Of a stretch of DNA of 64,000 nucleotides, positions 11,583 through 23,346 are shown piece by piece. The first letter of the stretch is position 1. Each line of letters begins with the position of its first letter. Below the pieces are notes generated by a model. That model was not told the DNA's origin and searched no databases. It saw nothing but the letters and a program-made list of their open reading frames with translations. Source of the DNA: Proteles cristata cristata (lineage: Eukaryota; Chordata; Mammalia; Carnivora; Hyaenidae); contig JAESUZ010001058.1 of the NCBI GenBank assembly GCA_017311185.1, positions 1,229,092 through 1,293,091 of the forward strand. The letters are read 5' to 3'. Position numbers and translations under genes: made by a program.

Positions 11583-11792
11583 TTTCTTTTTTTCTCTAAT
11601 GTTTATATGTTTTGAGAGAGGAGGAACATTAGCAGGGGAGGGGCAGAGGGAAAGGGAGAGAGAGAATCTCAATAGACTCTGAGCTGTCAGCGCAGAGCCC
11701 AACATGGTGCTTAATCCCAGGAACCAGGAGATCGTGACCTGAGATCAAATCAAGAGTTGGCTGTTTAACTGACGGAGCCACCCAGGTGCCCC
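11583..11792 (-). mobile_element. CAN SINE
   Basis: 5' end at 11792 (GGGGCACCTGGGTGGCTCCG on the - strand). Diverged body and degenerate tail; no clear target-site duplication. Confidence 0.92.
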
Positions 11793-11860
11793 TCCAATGT
11801 TCCTTCATAATCTCATTTCATGAAAATATAAGCCAATTTATTTAATAATAAAAAAAGGCA

Positions 11861-12094
11861 GGGCACCTGGGTGGCTCAGTCAGTTGAGCTTCTGACTTCC
11901 ACTCAGGTCATGATCTCGCCATTTGTGGGTTCGATCCCCGCATTGGGCTCTGTGTGGACTGTCAGCTCAGAGCCTGGCGTCTGTTTTGGATTCTGTATTT
12001 CCCTCTCTCTCTGACCCTCCCCTGCTCACACGCTCGCTCTCTCACTCTCTCTGTCTCAGAAATTAAATAAAACATTAAAAATTTTAAAAAAATA
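11861..12094 (+). mobile_element. CAN SINE, intermediate subtype
   Basis: Begins GGGCACCTGGGTGGCTCAG. It mixes an old-type body with newer CTCTGACCCTCCCCTGCTC and AATAAAACATT tail markers. Near-repeat AAAAAAGGCA / AAAATAAGGCA flanks it. It faces the preceding SINE across 68 bp. Confidence 0.95.
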
Positions 12095-12914
12095 AGGCAA
12101 ATGAGGTTTTAGAAAGATGCATTTATGATTCCATCCTAGGGGGAAAAATCTTGAGTTAAGCCTCTTTAATATTTGGTGGGAACACTTGCATAGTTAGGCT
12201 TCAGCAACTCAACTTCTTCAGTATTTCTGCAATACTGGATAATTATTAAAAGCCTCCTTGTATGTTCCATTTGAATTAAACCAAAATATAAAAGGAAATC
12301 ATATGGTCTCAAGCTTGCTGGAGGTAGGGATTATCAAAACTCAGAAGGATGGTATCATATTTCATATGATGCTATCATCTGGAAAATATAAAACATTCAG
12401 AATGCAAATATGCCCACAGAAGTGAAGTAGAACCTTATAAATGATACGCACTCTATAGAATAGCTGGAAGAATCTCAAAATCAATATTGGAATCACCCAG
12501 GGCAACTGAGAATAATGATATCACTGTACCTTACTAAAAAGTAATGAAAAACAAATGAGATAGAAAATTCCAGAGTTGTCCCTAGAGTTACTATTTGCTT
12601 CAGATAGAAGAATGAGACCAGACTTTAGAAAGTGGTTTCCTAGTTCTTTTCCGACCTCAACTTTATTTTAAACACGGAGCATGACCTGCCTGTTGAGGAG
12701 GGTTTTATTTTCTGCATAAACCAGGATGTGCAATGTCCCTATAAAACAAAAACCATTAGTTCTAAGCGGTAAGATTAAAATAAAGGTAACTGGATCTGTT
12801 AAGATGGTGACTTCTTGCTTCTGCTTTATTGCTTTTGACAGGCTAGATAAATAGGATTAAAGTGTAAAATTTAAAAGTAGGATAAAAATAGATACTAGAG
12901 TGACCATTCCTAAC
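12095..12914. other. no gene or assigned repeat
   Basis: AT-rich, no recognised element. Confidence 0.5.
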
Positions 12915-13776
12915 TAGTCATTCATTTATTCAGCAGACACGCACTGAGCACTGCTGTGTCTATTGAGGTGGCACTTTAATGAACATAGGTAAAAATCTCT
13001 CATTTGTAGGGAGAGACAGGAAACTGAATTTAAGAAACCGATAGAATGTTGGAAGGTGATCTGAGCTTTGAAGAAATAGAGTAGGGTAAAGGGGTTGGGA
13101 AGTGGGTTGCATGGTGTCAGGAAAGGGGGCATCTTTAATGAAGGGGTCAGGAGAGACCTTGTTGAAATTTGACATTGAAGGAAGGCGGAACTACCCACGT
13201 AGATCTGCCTTATGATGCATCTGGGAGAACATCCCAGCAGAGAGAACCCAGTGCAGAGGCTCCAAGGCACAATGCTTAGCTTGTGGGAGGAGGTAGGGAA
13301 AAGCTGGTGGCTGGGGCAAGGTGAAGGAGGGGACAGAGCCAGCAGGACCTGGGAGGCAGAGGTCAACACCTTAGCCTTTTCTCTGAGCAAGCTGTGGAAC
13401 CGCTGGACAGATGTGAACAGAGGACAGGGTCTGACCTATTTTATACCAGTCTCTCTGGTTTTCCCACTGAGAAGGGGAAAGTGCGAAAGTGCGGAAAGTG
13501 ACCGGGGAACACTGCAATAATTCAGGCAAGACAGATGGTGATTTGACCAGACTTATAGCCATGAAAGTAGGGCATTGTGACCCAATTCCTCTATATTTTG
13601 AAGATAGTGTTTCCTTAGGATTGGGTATTGGCTCTGAGAGAGAGAGGAGTCAAGGATGACTTCAAGGCTTTGACCTGAGCAACTAGAAGAATGAAATTGC
13701 CTTCCCCTAAGAAAGGGACTGTGGGAGAAGGAAGTTCCTGGGGGGAAATTAGGAGTTTAGTTTAAACATTGGACAT

Positions 13777-13968
13777 TTTTAAAAAAATATTTCTTGAGAG
13801 AGTGCAAGCAGGGGAGGGACAGAGAGAGAGGGACAGAGGATCTGAAATGGGCTCTATGCTGACGAGCTGACAGCAGTGAGCCCAATGGGGGGCTGGACTT
13901 ATGAACTACGAGATCATGACCTGAGCCGAAGTTGGATGCTCAACTGGCTGAGCCACTCAGGTGGTCCC
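13777..13968 (-). mobile_element. CAN SINE inside L2
   Basis: 5' end at 13968. Flanked by AACAKTGGACAT (13765-13776 and 13969-13980, one mismatch), so its insertion into the L2 is well defined. Body fairly diverged. Confidence 0.94.
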
Positions 13969-14082
13969 AACAGTGGACATCTACTTCTGGTGGAGATGTT
14001 GTGTCATTTGAGAGTCTGGAGTTGAGAAGAAGAGTCTGGGCTGGAGGTAAAGATGATGACTTCATCAAAACAAGTAAGTTTA

Positions 14083-14303
14083 AATTTAAAATGTTTTAAA
14101 TTTATTTCTGAGAGAGAGAGAGAGATCGATCAATCAGGGGAGGGTCAGAGAGAGAGAGAGGGAGATACAGAATCTGAAACAGGCTCCAGGCTCTGAGCTA
14201 GCTGTCAGCACAGAGCCTGATGCGGGGCTCGAACCCACAAACCATGAGATCATGACCTGAACCGAAGTCGGACGCTTAACTGACTGCGCCACCCAGGTGC
14301 CCC
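14083..14303 (-). mobile_element. CAN SINE inside L2, young
   Basis: 5' end at 14303. A perfect 16-bp target-site duplication AAAACAAGTAAGTTTA flanks it (14067-14082, 14304-14319). Intermediate subtype: GTTTCAG and GACCCTC markers together with ACAGCTCAG. Confidence 0.97.
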
Positions 14304-14420
14304 AAAACAAGTAAGTTTAGAGATAGAAGGAATCTAAGGGCTGAATCCTGGAAAGGTCCCCAATTCAGAGCTTGGGTAGAAGAGGTGGATTCAGTAGAAC
14401 CAGCAGAGCCAGCTACTCTA

Positions 14421-14818
14421 GGATCTACCTGATCACATAAGTGGTGACTGACTGGCTGCATTTTGGTGTGATGGGAGCTGACTGGGTCCTGTGACCCTGA
14501 TCTTGAGCAGGCTACCCTCAGCCTATTCACCTGGCATCTGAGCAGGGCTCCAAGAGAAGAGGGATCTGAAGGCCCAGACTGGAAACTGGTATACGGTCAC
14601 TGTCAGCACATTCTCTTTGTCAAAGCAAGTTTCAAAGCCAGCCCAGATTTAAGGGGTAGGGAAGTAGACTCTACTTAAAGGAAGTTGCTGCAAAGTCACG
14701 TTGCAAGGGCTGTGACCACAGAGGTGGAGATTCGGCCCGTTTTGCAGTGTACTCCAATTTGCTTATGATTGGCCTCTTGTCAAGACCTTCAAAATTGTTG
14801 ATTGGAAACATAATTTTA
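14421..14818. other. no gene or assigned repeat
   Basis: Nothing recognised; may include more highly decayed L2. Confidence 0.4.
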
Positions 14819-15030
14819 GGGACACCTGGGTGGCTCAGTCAGTTGAGTGTCTGACTTTGGCTCAGGTCATGATCTCATGGTTTGTGGGTTTGAGCCCTGC
14901 ATTGGGCTCTGTGCTGACAGCTCAGAGCCTGGAGCCGCCTTCAGATTCTGTGTCTCCTTCTCTTCCTTCCCCTTTCCCACTCATTCTCTGTCTCTGTTTC
15001 TGTCTCTCTCTCAAAAATAAACATTTAAAA
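14819..15030 (+). mobile_element. CAN SINE
   Basis: Begins GGGACACCTGGGTGGCTCAG; old-type CTGACAGCTCAGAGC and TCTCAAAAATAAACATT markers. Short flanking AATTTTAG (14812-14819) resembles ATTTTTAG at 15033-15040. Confidence 0.95.
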
Positions 15031-15279
15031 AAATTTTTAGTTTTGGGTCAAACCTTGACCTCACGCTTGAGCCACTGAGGACACTATTGCTGCAGCCTGG
15101 CTAATTCTTCAATTTTTCTTAGTGAAAATAGCTGTTCACACAGGTAGGTGTTGATAGAATTTGAACCATAGCTCTGTCTTCAGGATGAAGTTACAGCACC
15201 CAGTAGGTACTGAAGAAGCTATTTATTTGGTTATAGAAAGATACACTGTAGAGTTAGAACAATAGTATTTACAATAACT

Positions 15280-15415
15280 GAAATTATTGGAACACTTATT
15301 ATTTGCCACATATTGTTATATGCACTATGTACCCTATCTTATTTAATCCTTCCAATGGGCTTACAAATTAGATGCTGTCATTATTCCCATTTTATGACTA
15401 GTAAATGGCAGATTT
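15280..15415 (-). mobile_element. MIR
   Basis: Antisense MIR: GGAACACTTATTATTTGCCA, TCTTATTTAATCCTTCCAAT, then GTCATTATTCCCATTTTATG. All main landmarks occur in order. Confidence 0.75.
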
Positions 15416-16539
15416 CCCATCCAGTGACAGATCTCCCTTGCTCTATATATACTATTCTCCCACAAGCATAAAAGATGAAAGTAAAAAGTATTTTCTCAAA
15501 TTCTGAAACCCAATTCATCTGACCTCCTGTTTTAGTTTGGGTTTTACCCAGAAACAGACCTTGAGTCAAGGATTCAAGAGCAAGTAGGAAATTATAGGAA
15601 CACCCTTAGTAGAGAGGGGGAAGTAAGGTAAGGAAGGAAAAGCTACCAAAATTGGAATTACTACTGGTGGAACCAGAAATGGTATATAGTTCATACTTCA
15701 GAATTATTCCATCCAAAAAGGAAGAGCAACCAACTCTTATTTATATACCTCAAATCCTATCTGTAACTGGTTGAAGACTGTACCCAGGGGATGTTAGTTT
15801 ATCTGTATTTCCAATCTTATATGGTTTAGTACTTCTCCTAGGAACACAGATACAGGTAGTTGGAAATCAATAAGCATATGGGTGGCATTCGCAGGACTTG
15901 ATAAATCCATACCTGTTTTTGCCTTAACATGTGCCTATAGAACTTAAGAGGTCATGATTAAAAAAAAAAAAAAAGGCTATCTTTTGCTAGCCAACTGTGA
16001 GTGTGTTGGTACCTACTGAACCCTCTATTAGCATAGACAAGGACACCACATGTACAGTGGGTAAAAGGCAGAGGTAAGTTGCACTCATAGTCATTTCCAA
16101 ATGAATGCGGTAATAGAACTATCAGTGCTGACTTTTAAGCATGCAGTTGTTAAATATATCTAATATTGAAAAATGGGACAGAAGTAAGGCTGCAATTGAC
16201 CTTGTCACACAACAGAGGATAAAATATTCCCCAGGAGAAAATCATTTACCCATGTAATGCAATTGCATTCTTGTAGGGCAATGGTGGACCAGTTGGTAAG
16301 CCATCTCCTCCAAGGCATTAATGGAACTCTGTGTCCCAAATAATGTGTTTCATGCCATTATCATTTTGTAGTAGCAGATATCATGAAAGCAGGGAAACTT
16401 TGGTGAAAACATAGTAAAACATCTACTGGCATGACTGATAGAAATGGCCTTGAGTCTGGGCTTTTCTAGAACCTCCAAAACAAAAATAGTTTGGTTTTGA
16501 GAAAGAAAGAGGAGGGTGTAACAGGTATGCTGAGGGCAG
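15416..16539. other. unassigned, possibly old LTR-element debris
   Basis: No gene. Text such as ACCCAGAAACAGACCTTGAG and a 16-A run at 15960-15974 give it a repeat-like look, but I cannot name a family. No retroviral motif is visible in any frame. Confidence 0.35.
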
Positions 16540-16553
16540 AGAGACAAGTCTTT

Positions 16554-16776
16554 TTTTTTTTTTTTTTTTTAGTTTGAGAGTGGAGGAGAGAGGGAAAAAA
16601 GAGAGGGGAGAGAGAGTGGATGGGGGAAGTCCAAAGAGGGGGGATGGAGAGAGAGAATCCCAGGCAGGTTCTGCACAGAGTGTGATGTGGGGCTTGAACC
16701 CACGAACTGTGAGGTTATGACCTGAGCCGAAACCAAAAGTCGGACACTTAACCGACTAAGCCACCCAGATGCCCCA
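16554..16776 (-). mobile_element. CAN SINE
   Basis: 5' end at about 16775; long T run (antisense tail) at 16551-16570. Perfect 14-bp duplication AGAGACAAGTCTTT at 16540-16553 and 16777-16790. The CT-rich domain is purine-shuffled. Confidence 0.95.
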
Positions 16777-16790
16777 AGAGACAAGTCTTT

Positions 16791-17348
16791 GTCATATTTA
16801 TATATGAACATACAGTACATGGTACTGCATTTTAACTGGGTGTTGAAATGTACTTGATCAGCAAGAAGTGAGGAATGAGTATTAGGCAGGCAGTTAGCCT
16901 GAGGTGGGGTTTCAAAAATAACCCAGATGTTTTCCTTGATTAGAGTTATCAGTTGAAGTGGTTTGGGATTGTAGGGAAAGTGCTGTAAAATAGGCCATCT
17001 GCCTCAAACAGTGTGGAGTAAGAAGGGGATCCGAAGTTGATGAGATCAAATTAGGTAGGATCACCAGTAGGATATTCAGGCTTTGCAGGCCCCAAATCAT
17101 TGCACTTTTAAAATAATAGCTGTTACACCTTGGATTTGAGGTATGGTTTTAGACTTATTCTCATTGGTGTAGCAAGGAGCCCTTACTCCCCTCCCCCCTC
17201 CCCCCCAACACTACCTGGATGCTGGAGTTTCCTTACCTGGAATGGCAGAAACATGTAGAGAAATCTTCTAATTTCTGGTGTGCCTTAAGCGGTAAGGAGG
17301 AGAAATCTGAAGATAGTTATTAGAGCTAGAGCAAGTGGCTTTGGACCA
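16791..17348. other. unassigned
   Basis: No gene or named repeat. A C-rich stretch at 17188-17206 (CCCC, CCCCCC and CCCCCCC runs) is the only notable composition. Confidence 0.4.
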
Positions 17349-17362
17349 TCAGCTTTGAGCCC

Positions 17363-17503
17363 TTCTTTTTTTTTTTTTTTTTTTTTTACTAATAGTTTAT
17401 TGTCAAGTTGGTTTCCATATAATACCCAGTGCTCATCTCCTCAAGTGCCCTCCTCCATGCCCATCTCCCTCCCCATACCCATGAGTCCTCAGTTTGTTCT
17501 TAG
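17363..17503 (-). mobile_element. L1 3'-UTR insertion, 141 bp
   Basis: T run, then TAGTTTATTGTCAAGTTGGT, TTCCATATAATACCCAGTGC: the 3' UTR of a carnivore L1 on the - strand, severely 5'-truncated. Perfect 14-bp duplication TCAGCTTTGAGCCC at 17349-17362 and 17504-17517. Confidence 0.93.
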
Positions 17504-17759
17504 TCAGCTTTGAGCCCCTCTTAACCATCTTTCATTGCTCTAATGGTTGACCCTGAGGGTTATAGTTTTGTGCTTCCCTACTCAGAACTTCAGGACTCAC
17601 CATTCAGTTCCTTTATATTCAGGATGTCTGTGTTGTAAAACTTCAGGGGTGCCATTCACATCTGGTCAGTATAAATAGTACCCCCTGGATAGTGTAGTCC
17701 AGAGAAGAATGGCTTTCTGCAGTAATAACACTTACGATGTCATTGGTTTGGACCAAACT

Positions 17760-17940
17760 TGGTGAAGTGGATCACCATGCCTTATAATTATGTGTTTTCT
17801 ATTCTCCTTCCTTCTCCCTCCCTGTGAAATGTAAGAGTCTTGAGGGAAGAGGCTACATTTTAGGTATTTATAATAAAGCATCTCATATGACACCCTCTGC
17901 ATTGAGTTGCTGAATATGTCTTTACAAAACACATGAATGA
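17760..17940 (+). mobile_element. L2 3' fragment
   Basis: GAAATGTAAGAGTCTTGAGG, ATTTATAATAAAGCATCTCA and a final ACACATGAATGAATAATAAT resemble the sense L2 3' end. Confidence 0.5.
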
Positions 17941-19933
17941 ATAATAATGCTGTGACTTGGGAGACTTAGAGATGTATTAGGCTCTGTGTAAAATATTTTG
18001 CCTGTTGATGTCTCTTGATCCAAATACCAACCCTGTTGGATATTTTTAAGAACTGATCATTAATATTGTGGAGAGGTGAACCCAGAGGACACATGGAGAA
18101 GTAGCTAGGAGGACTGTTCTAGAAGAGGAGTAAAGGACAGGATGGGATAGTTTCAGGGAAGCTTGGTGGTGGGAAGCTGAAAGTTTGTGTTTGGAGCCTT
18201 CTCTTTTTATCTTCGCAAGAGGAAATTTACCTACTCAGTTTGAGGAGGAGGGTTGTGGCGGTCAGTGCAATGGTGATGGCAGTTGTACGCAGTGGAGAAA
18301 GTATGCTCTGCTCTCTTCAGAAATTCAGAGAGCCACTCAGAGGCCTTAGTATTTCCATGTATTTATATTGATTTCTATTAATGAAACTAGGGCTGCAAAT
18401 GAAAACTTAAGTATACGTTTTCTTTATATCTACCAAAAAATGAGTTTGGCCCATTTAGTTAGAATCTAAAATAAAGGCAGAGAGCCTTTGGGCACATAGG
18501 GGAAATTTGAATTTTGTCAAATGCATTTAGAGAAAATAAGCATTCCTTCTACTGATTTCTAACTCTTGATGCATTTTTCATGAAAGGTGGTATTATGAGG
18601 AGGAAATACCGCGTGGACTCCCTATAGGCTAAGGTTGCATTTGCAGCCTGATGCTATGGGAAGCACAGAGTGAGTGTCTTCAACCAGGTTCTTTTGCTTG
18701 AAAAAGACTCAACTCCAAGGGATCCAGCTCAAAATGTACTGAGCCAGGTAGGACTCCACTGATCTGGGTAGTTGAAACGTCCAGGAATACATCTGGATCA
18801 GGAGCTCAAAAGTATTGTCATGGTGCCATTTCTTGACCTCTCCCAGTTGTGAATGTTTCTGGGTGGCCTTCTTTCTCAAACAGGTTCTCCCATTTATCTG
18901 GCAATATGGTCCCCTGCAGCTCTGGGTTTAGATCCAACTAGTGTTGAAATCCGGGAAATGCTTGCCAGCCCAAGAATTCTGACAAAATCTCAGGATTTGA
19001 TTTAAGGTTTACTTTCATGGGTCACATGAAAGTGTCTCTTCCTAGTCTTATTGCTGAAGCTTGGGGGAATATGTTGCCTTTTGACCCAACCTGCCCCCTA
19101 GAGTCTGAAGTCTGAATGGAGTTACTTTCTCCTAAACCACCTAGACCTGGGTGAGGGTAGAGAGGATTCATAAGGAATATCAGGCTGTTGTTATCTGAAG
19201 CAGGAGCAGTGAATGTGGTCATGAAAAAAAGTTTTCCTTGGAATGGATACAAGTAAAATTGACCATTGTAATGATATTGCCTACAAAGTTTTCTGGCCCA
19301 GTGAAACTTCTCTCATCACATGATTTTGGCAGCTCTGATTTATTAGACTGATTGTATGTGAAAATCTCAATTTTTCCTGGAAATGAATTCGCTTCCAAAG
19401 ATACTATACATAGATTCTTTTTCCTCATTCTCTTGTGATCTTCGCTTTTTATCTTTGTGTCCTAATTTTGCCATTGTACTGCTGCTTCTATTTTGGAACC
19501 TCGGTAAGAAATAGATTTGTGTACATATACTGATTTAGTATGAAATTAAAATGAAAAGTCATTTGCATATTCAGAACCTAACTTAATGGGAAGAAAATCA
19601 GTGATAATTGCAACGTAAATGTTTCTCAAGGAAATGAACATATGTGGGTTACTGGGGACATAATGTCCTACCAAACTAACATGCAGTGTATGCACCCCAC
19701 CCCTCAACCTCTCCTGATACCTCTTGGATTTTTATCATGTGTGGGGGGGAGGGGTAGGTTTCCTGTTTGTGATTTGAATGATTTGGTATGGCAATGTCCT
19801 GTATAGCTTCACATTTTGTTACGTGTGCTCAACTTTTCAACAAGACAGATTGGAAATCACCTTTGGTAACTACTCGGTTATTTGATCGAAATGAGGTCTA
19901 GTGCCCTTGTTTGTATCATTTCTACTGTCTGCC
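17941..19933. other. no gene or assigned repeat
   Basis: 2 kb without a recognised element. Short open frames only. A GGGGGGGGAGGGG run sits near 19742. Confidence 0.5.
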
Positions 19934-19949
19934 TGCCAGCCTATGTTCT

Positions 19950-20160
19950 TTTTTTAAAAAAAATTTTTAAATGTTTATTTTATTGTTGAGAGAGAAAGAC
20001 CGAGAGAGTACACGTGTGCACGTGTTTATCCTGGTGGGGATGGGGGGGGGCGCGTTGCAGACAGAGAGGGAGACACAGGATCTGAAGCAGGCTCCAGGCT
20101 CTGAGCTGCCAGCACTGAGCTGAAGTCAGCGCTTAACCAACTGAGCCACCAAGGCGCCCC
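19950..20160 (-). mobile_element. CAN SINE with internal deletion
   Basis: 5' end at 20160. Perfect 16-bp duplication TGCCAGCCTATGTTCT at 19934-19949 and 20161-20176. About 60 bases are missing between CCAGCA and CTGAGCTGAAGTCAG (near 20115), removing the B box and the ATGATC segment. The CT-rich part carries an unusual GTGCACGTGT stretch. Confidence 0.95.
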
Positions 20161-20176
20161 TGCCAGCCTATGTTCT

Positions 20177-21049
20177 ATTTTAACCGCGTACACCTACCAT
20201 CATGTTGGTTTTGGATGTTCGTGCATTCTTGAGAAACTGGCAAACTTAGAATCCCATCTGATGATTGCTTCAGCCCCACTGAAACCATAATGTTTTCAGT
20301 CTTTCCCATGGAACATTATCAGCTAGATACTTTACCATAAATACACCTGTCATTCAGAGATTAAGTGTCAGTGGCCTTTGGAACATCAGGTCTGTGTACA
20401 TCTGTTCAGGAATATTTGCGTTCCCTGAAAGGGTTTGTGTTGTTGGCTCTTGCAGATAGTCAGCCTTCTAGAAAACTCTGCTCTGTGAGCTGCTATTCTC
20501 AAGTTGTTGAACTGATAGTCCCAGATCCTTCTCTTTCCCTTCCTTTTACCTCATTTTGGGTTACCTCCTTGAAAAATCTGTATACTCCTCTACTCTCTCC
20601 TCCAGAACGGAGCAGATTTAGATCCTTCTCCCAGAAAAAAAAATGCCTCTGGGGGCAATTTTCCTCCAGACCAAAATTGAGTAGAAAAGTGTTTGAAGGG
20701 AGCTTTCATTCTGAGTTTGCATTTCTTTATTTCTTTGTTTTTCTCTTCAAAAGAAACTCTGCAGGCTTTGATTTTTCAAAACAGAAGCAGTTTGAATATT
20801 TGTTTTGGAAATGGAAGCTGAATTTTTATGTGAGGAAGGTAAACTGAGGACCCCAGCTGCTCTGTGACCCTGCAGGGAGGAAAGTCTTGCTGCTGGAGTC
20901 TGGTTGTGTCTGGCCCTCCCCTGATTTGACCTTGTGAATTCAGAATTGACAGTTTGGTGTGATATAAATTGTAGGGGCCAACCTGTTGTGTAACTCTGTA
21001 CTAGCCATGACCATTAACTAAGCCAAACCTCATTATTACAAAGGCACTT
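20177..21049. other. no supported gene; longest open frame of the window
   Basis: The open frame at 20365-20847 (+, 160 codons, ATG) is the longest here. I see no domain, signal peptide or repeat in its product, and its composition is serine/phenylalanine-rich as in chance frames. A GT follows AAG at 20839. Treated as non-coding. Confidence 0.4.
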
Positions 21050-21205
21050 TGCATAGTGGGTAAGACTTTGGATTTGGAGTATGGCAAATGTGGGTTCAAT
21101 GTCCAGTCTGGACCATTGCAAGCTATGCAAATTGATCCTATATATTAGTTTCTCTGAGCATTGATTTCTCTATGCTCTAAGCATTAGGGTTGCTGTGGGT
21201 TAGTA
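21050..21205 (+). mobile_element. MIR
   Basis: AAGACTTTGGATTTGGAGTA, GTGGGTTCAATGTCCAGTCT, then TTTCTCTGAGCATTGATTTC and AGGGTTGCTGTGGG follow the sense MIR order. Confidence 0.65.
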
Positions 21206-21209
21206 GCAT

Positions 21210-21475
21210 CTCCCAAATGTGACTCTGGTTTACTTCCTACACATTTTTTCCCCATCATATGAAATTGTCTCCTTCATTGGTCTGTTTATTTTTTGTTATC
21301 TTCCTCCTTTACCATTAAAATCTCTTCCCTACAAGATCGAGGACCTTGTCTATTTTGTTGAGCACCTCTATTTCCAGGATCTGGAACATAGTAGGAGATC
21401 AGTAAATATCTGCTAAGCAAATGAGGAAACCATGCTTGGCACAGAACAAGGTACTCAATAAATGCACATTGTAAT
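21210..21475 (+). mobile_element. L2/MIR 3' ends
   Basis: AAGATCGAGGACCTTGTCTA, CAGGATCTGGAACATAGTAG and ATCAGTAAATATCTGC match an L2 3' end. It is followed by GCTTGGCACAGAACAAGGTA, CTCAATAAATGC, a second such end that may complete the MIR before it. Confidence 0.6.
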
Positions 21476-21829
21476 TTGCTGAAACTTTAGACTCTTCTGT
21501 ATGTAAACTTGAAAGTCTTTCATTTGGATACAAGTGCTTGGATTGTACAGATTTAAAATACTTAGAATTTGAAGCTGTAGTGGTTTTGAGATTCCACTTT
21601 TACCACAAACTGTTGTTGCATTGAATGCCCTTACTTGCATATTCTTAAATTCATATTAAACCATGATAATACATAAAATAAATACCAGAGAAATAAAGAG
21701 AATTTGTTCAGCTACAAATGGTTAGTAGCAGTTCAAGGTGGGAGTTCAGGTGTCCTGTCACCCATTATTCTCCTTCTACAGCATGTCTGTGTAGTGGTAG
21801 TTAAAGTAGAATAATAAAATCAGTAATGG

Positions 21830-21995
21830 TAATGGGAGCCAACCTTTATTTCACTTTTCACTGCGACAGATGTTCTGTTCACAATAACCCCTCAGGGTTA
21901 GTACAATAGTAATCCCCATGTTTCAGATGTCAAAACTGAGCCTTTAGAAAAGTTACTTCCCCAAGATCATGCTGCCACTTCTGAAGATAGACCTC
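21830..21995 (-). mobile_element. MIR
   Basis: GGGAGCCAACCTTTATTTCA, ACAATAACCCCTCAGGG, AGTAATCCCCATGTTTCAGA, CAAAACTGAGCC and GTTACTTCCCCAAGATCATG follow antisense MIR. Confidence 0.75.
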
Positions 21996-23189
21996 ATGTC
22001 TCCCCCCAGAGCCTGCCTTTATAACCACAAAACAATACTGTCCCCAGAGTACCAGTTCCCATAATTGAGAACTTTTAGGAAAGCAGGCTGACCTTCACAG
22101 TGCAAGTACTCTGAACCCATGGTTCCAGTATAGTGTGAATTTTGAGTTCCCCAAATGGTGCACGTATTTTCTGCTTTGTAAGCACCGTCTTCACATTGTA
22201 CAGTGAGAAGGTGTGTGTCTGGCCTCAAGGAAGGGAAGACCAAAGAAGTAGCAGGTTGGTTTGAGTTGTTTGAGAGGCAGGCAGGAACTGGCCTGTGAAA
22301 TCAAAGTGTACTGGGTTGTATTTCCCCCTGAGTAGGTTTGTGGGAGTAAATCTAATTGCCATTGTAGCAGGCAGAAGAAGGGAAATTTTTCACATAGTAG
22401 AAACAAAAAGAATTGCTATACAGTAGACCTTTAATCCTAAGAAGGACTTCTTTTGAAGCACTGGGGGCCACAGAAAGAACAGATAACTCAGAACACTAAG
22501 AATCAGAATAGGACCGTGATAAAATCATAGCCGAATGATGACTTGATGTATGAAAATAATCACTATTCCAAGTTGGGGTTGGGGAGAGGCTGGTATTGGG
22601 GATGGAGCAATGAGTGTGGTCTAAACCTGGGGGTGTGAATTTGGAGAGTTGCTCCAGGAGTAGAGGGATGGCCCAGTAGCATCACCTGGACCCTTCTAGT
22701 GCCTTTCTTCCCAAGAAACTGCAAGCACTCCACACATGAATTTTAGTTCCCACTCCCGGCATTCGTTCCCGGGGAGCAGGAGTAGGGATTTGTATTTCTG
22801 TTTTTAGTGCAGATATTAACCCAGATTTATAGGGCTGACAGTACTGTTAGCAAAAGTGTCACATGATGTCCAAGTGGCCACCCTCCTGGCATTCCTGTTG
22901 CCTGCACAGGTGCTCAAGACATGGAGTTAGAGGGATTGAGTCTAAAAGGGATTCAGAGCAGTGAGATTTTGAATGGAAGATGGTGTTTAGTAAGCACTTT
23001 TATTTTTACTTTGTATATAAGCCTAGAGAGTGTTATATAATTACATGCTTTTGCAAGGTAAACTGAATATCCTTATAAAATAATAATGTGATATTTTAAC
23101 TGGCGACATTTGTTACTTAATGATTTCTAAAACAGTAGTGCATTTTATAATTCCTGCTATGTTAAATTCAGTGAAATATGTTAATATCA
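21996..23189. other. no gene or assigned repeat
   Basis: No exon recognised. 22655-22700 (CAGTAGCATCACCTGGACCC) has a faint MER5-like look but is too short to assign. Confidence 0.45.
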
Positions 23190-23330
23190 ACCATTAGCAA
23201 GTTTTGAAGGCTAAGCACTGGGTTAAGCCCTTTATATGCATTACATTATATTTTCTTATTCCCATTTCACTGATGATGAACCTATGGCTCAAAAAGGTAA
23301 GACAACTCACAAGAATACAAATAATTTCAT
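23190..23330 (-). mobile_element. MIR
   Basis: CTAAGCACTGGGTTAAGCCC, TTTATATGCATTACATTATA, TTATTCCCATTTCACTGATG and ATGGCTCAAAAAGGTAAGAC follow antisense MIR. Confidence 0.72.
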
Positions 23331-23346
23331 AACACTTCCTATGTAG

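Larger units (their letters stand above)
12915..14420 (-). mobile_element. L2, about 1.1 kb, antisense
   Basis: Antisense L2 from its 3' terminus (TCATTCATTTATTCAGCAGA at 12920) into the reverse-transcriptase region: CAGGAGAGACCTTGTTGAAA, CCCAGTGCAGAGGCTCCAAG, ATAATTCAGGCAAGA, GAGTCAAGGATGACTTCAAG, then after the SINEs AGGGCTGAATCCTGGAAAGG. Two SINEs interrupt it. The 154-codon open frame on the - strand at 12926-13390 is L2 relic sequence, not a gene. Confidence 0.8.

Noticed and set aside
12926..13390. 154-codon frame on the - strand
   Set aside because: It lies entirely within antisense L2 and is explained by that element.
14830..15078. Recurring open frames of similar protein sequence (…VMIS.FV.SSP..GSVLTAQSLEPASDS…) at many sites on both strands
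   Set aside because: They are the CAN SINE body read in one frame. The shared protein text reflects shared SINE origin, and several frames begin with GTG or TTG instead of ATG.
21432..21475. Separate MIR split by an L2 insertion
   Set aside because: MIR and L2 share similar 3' ends, so the second terminus cannot be assigned to the upstream MIR with confidence.
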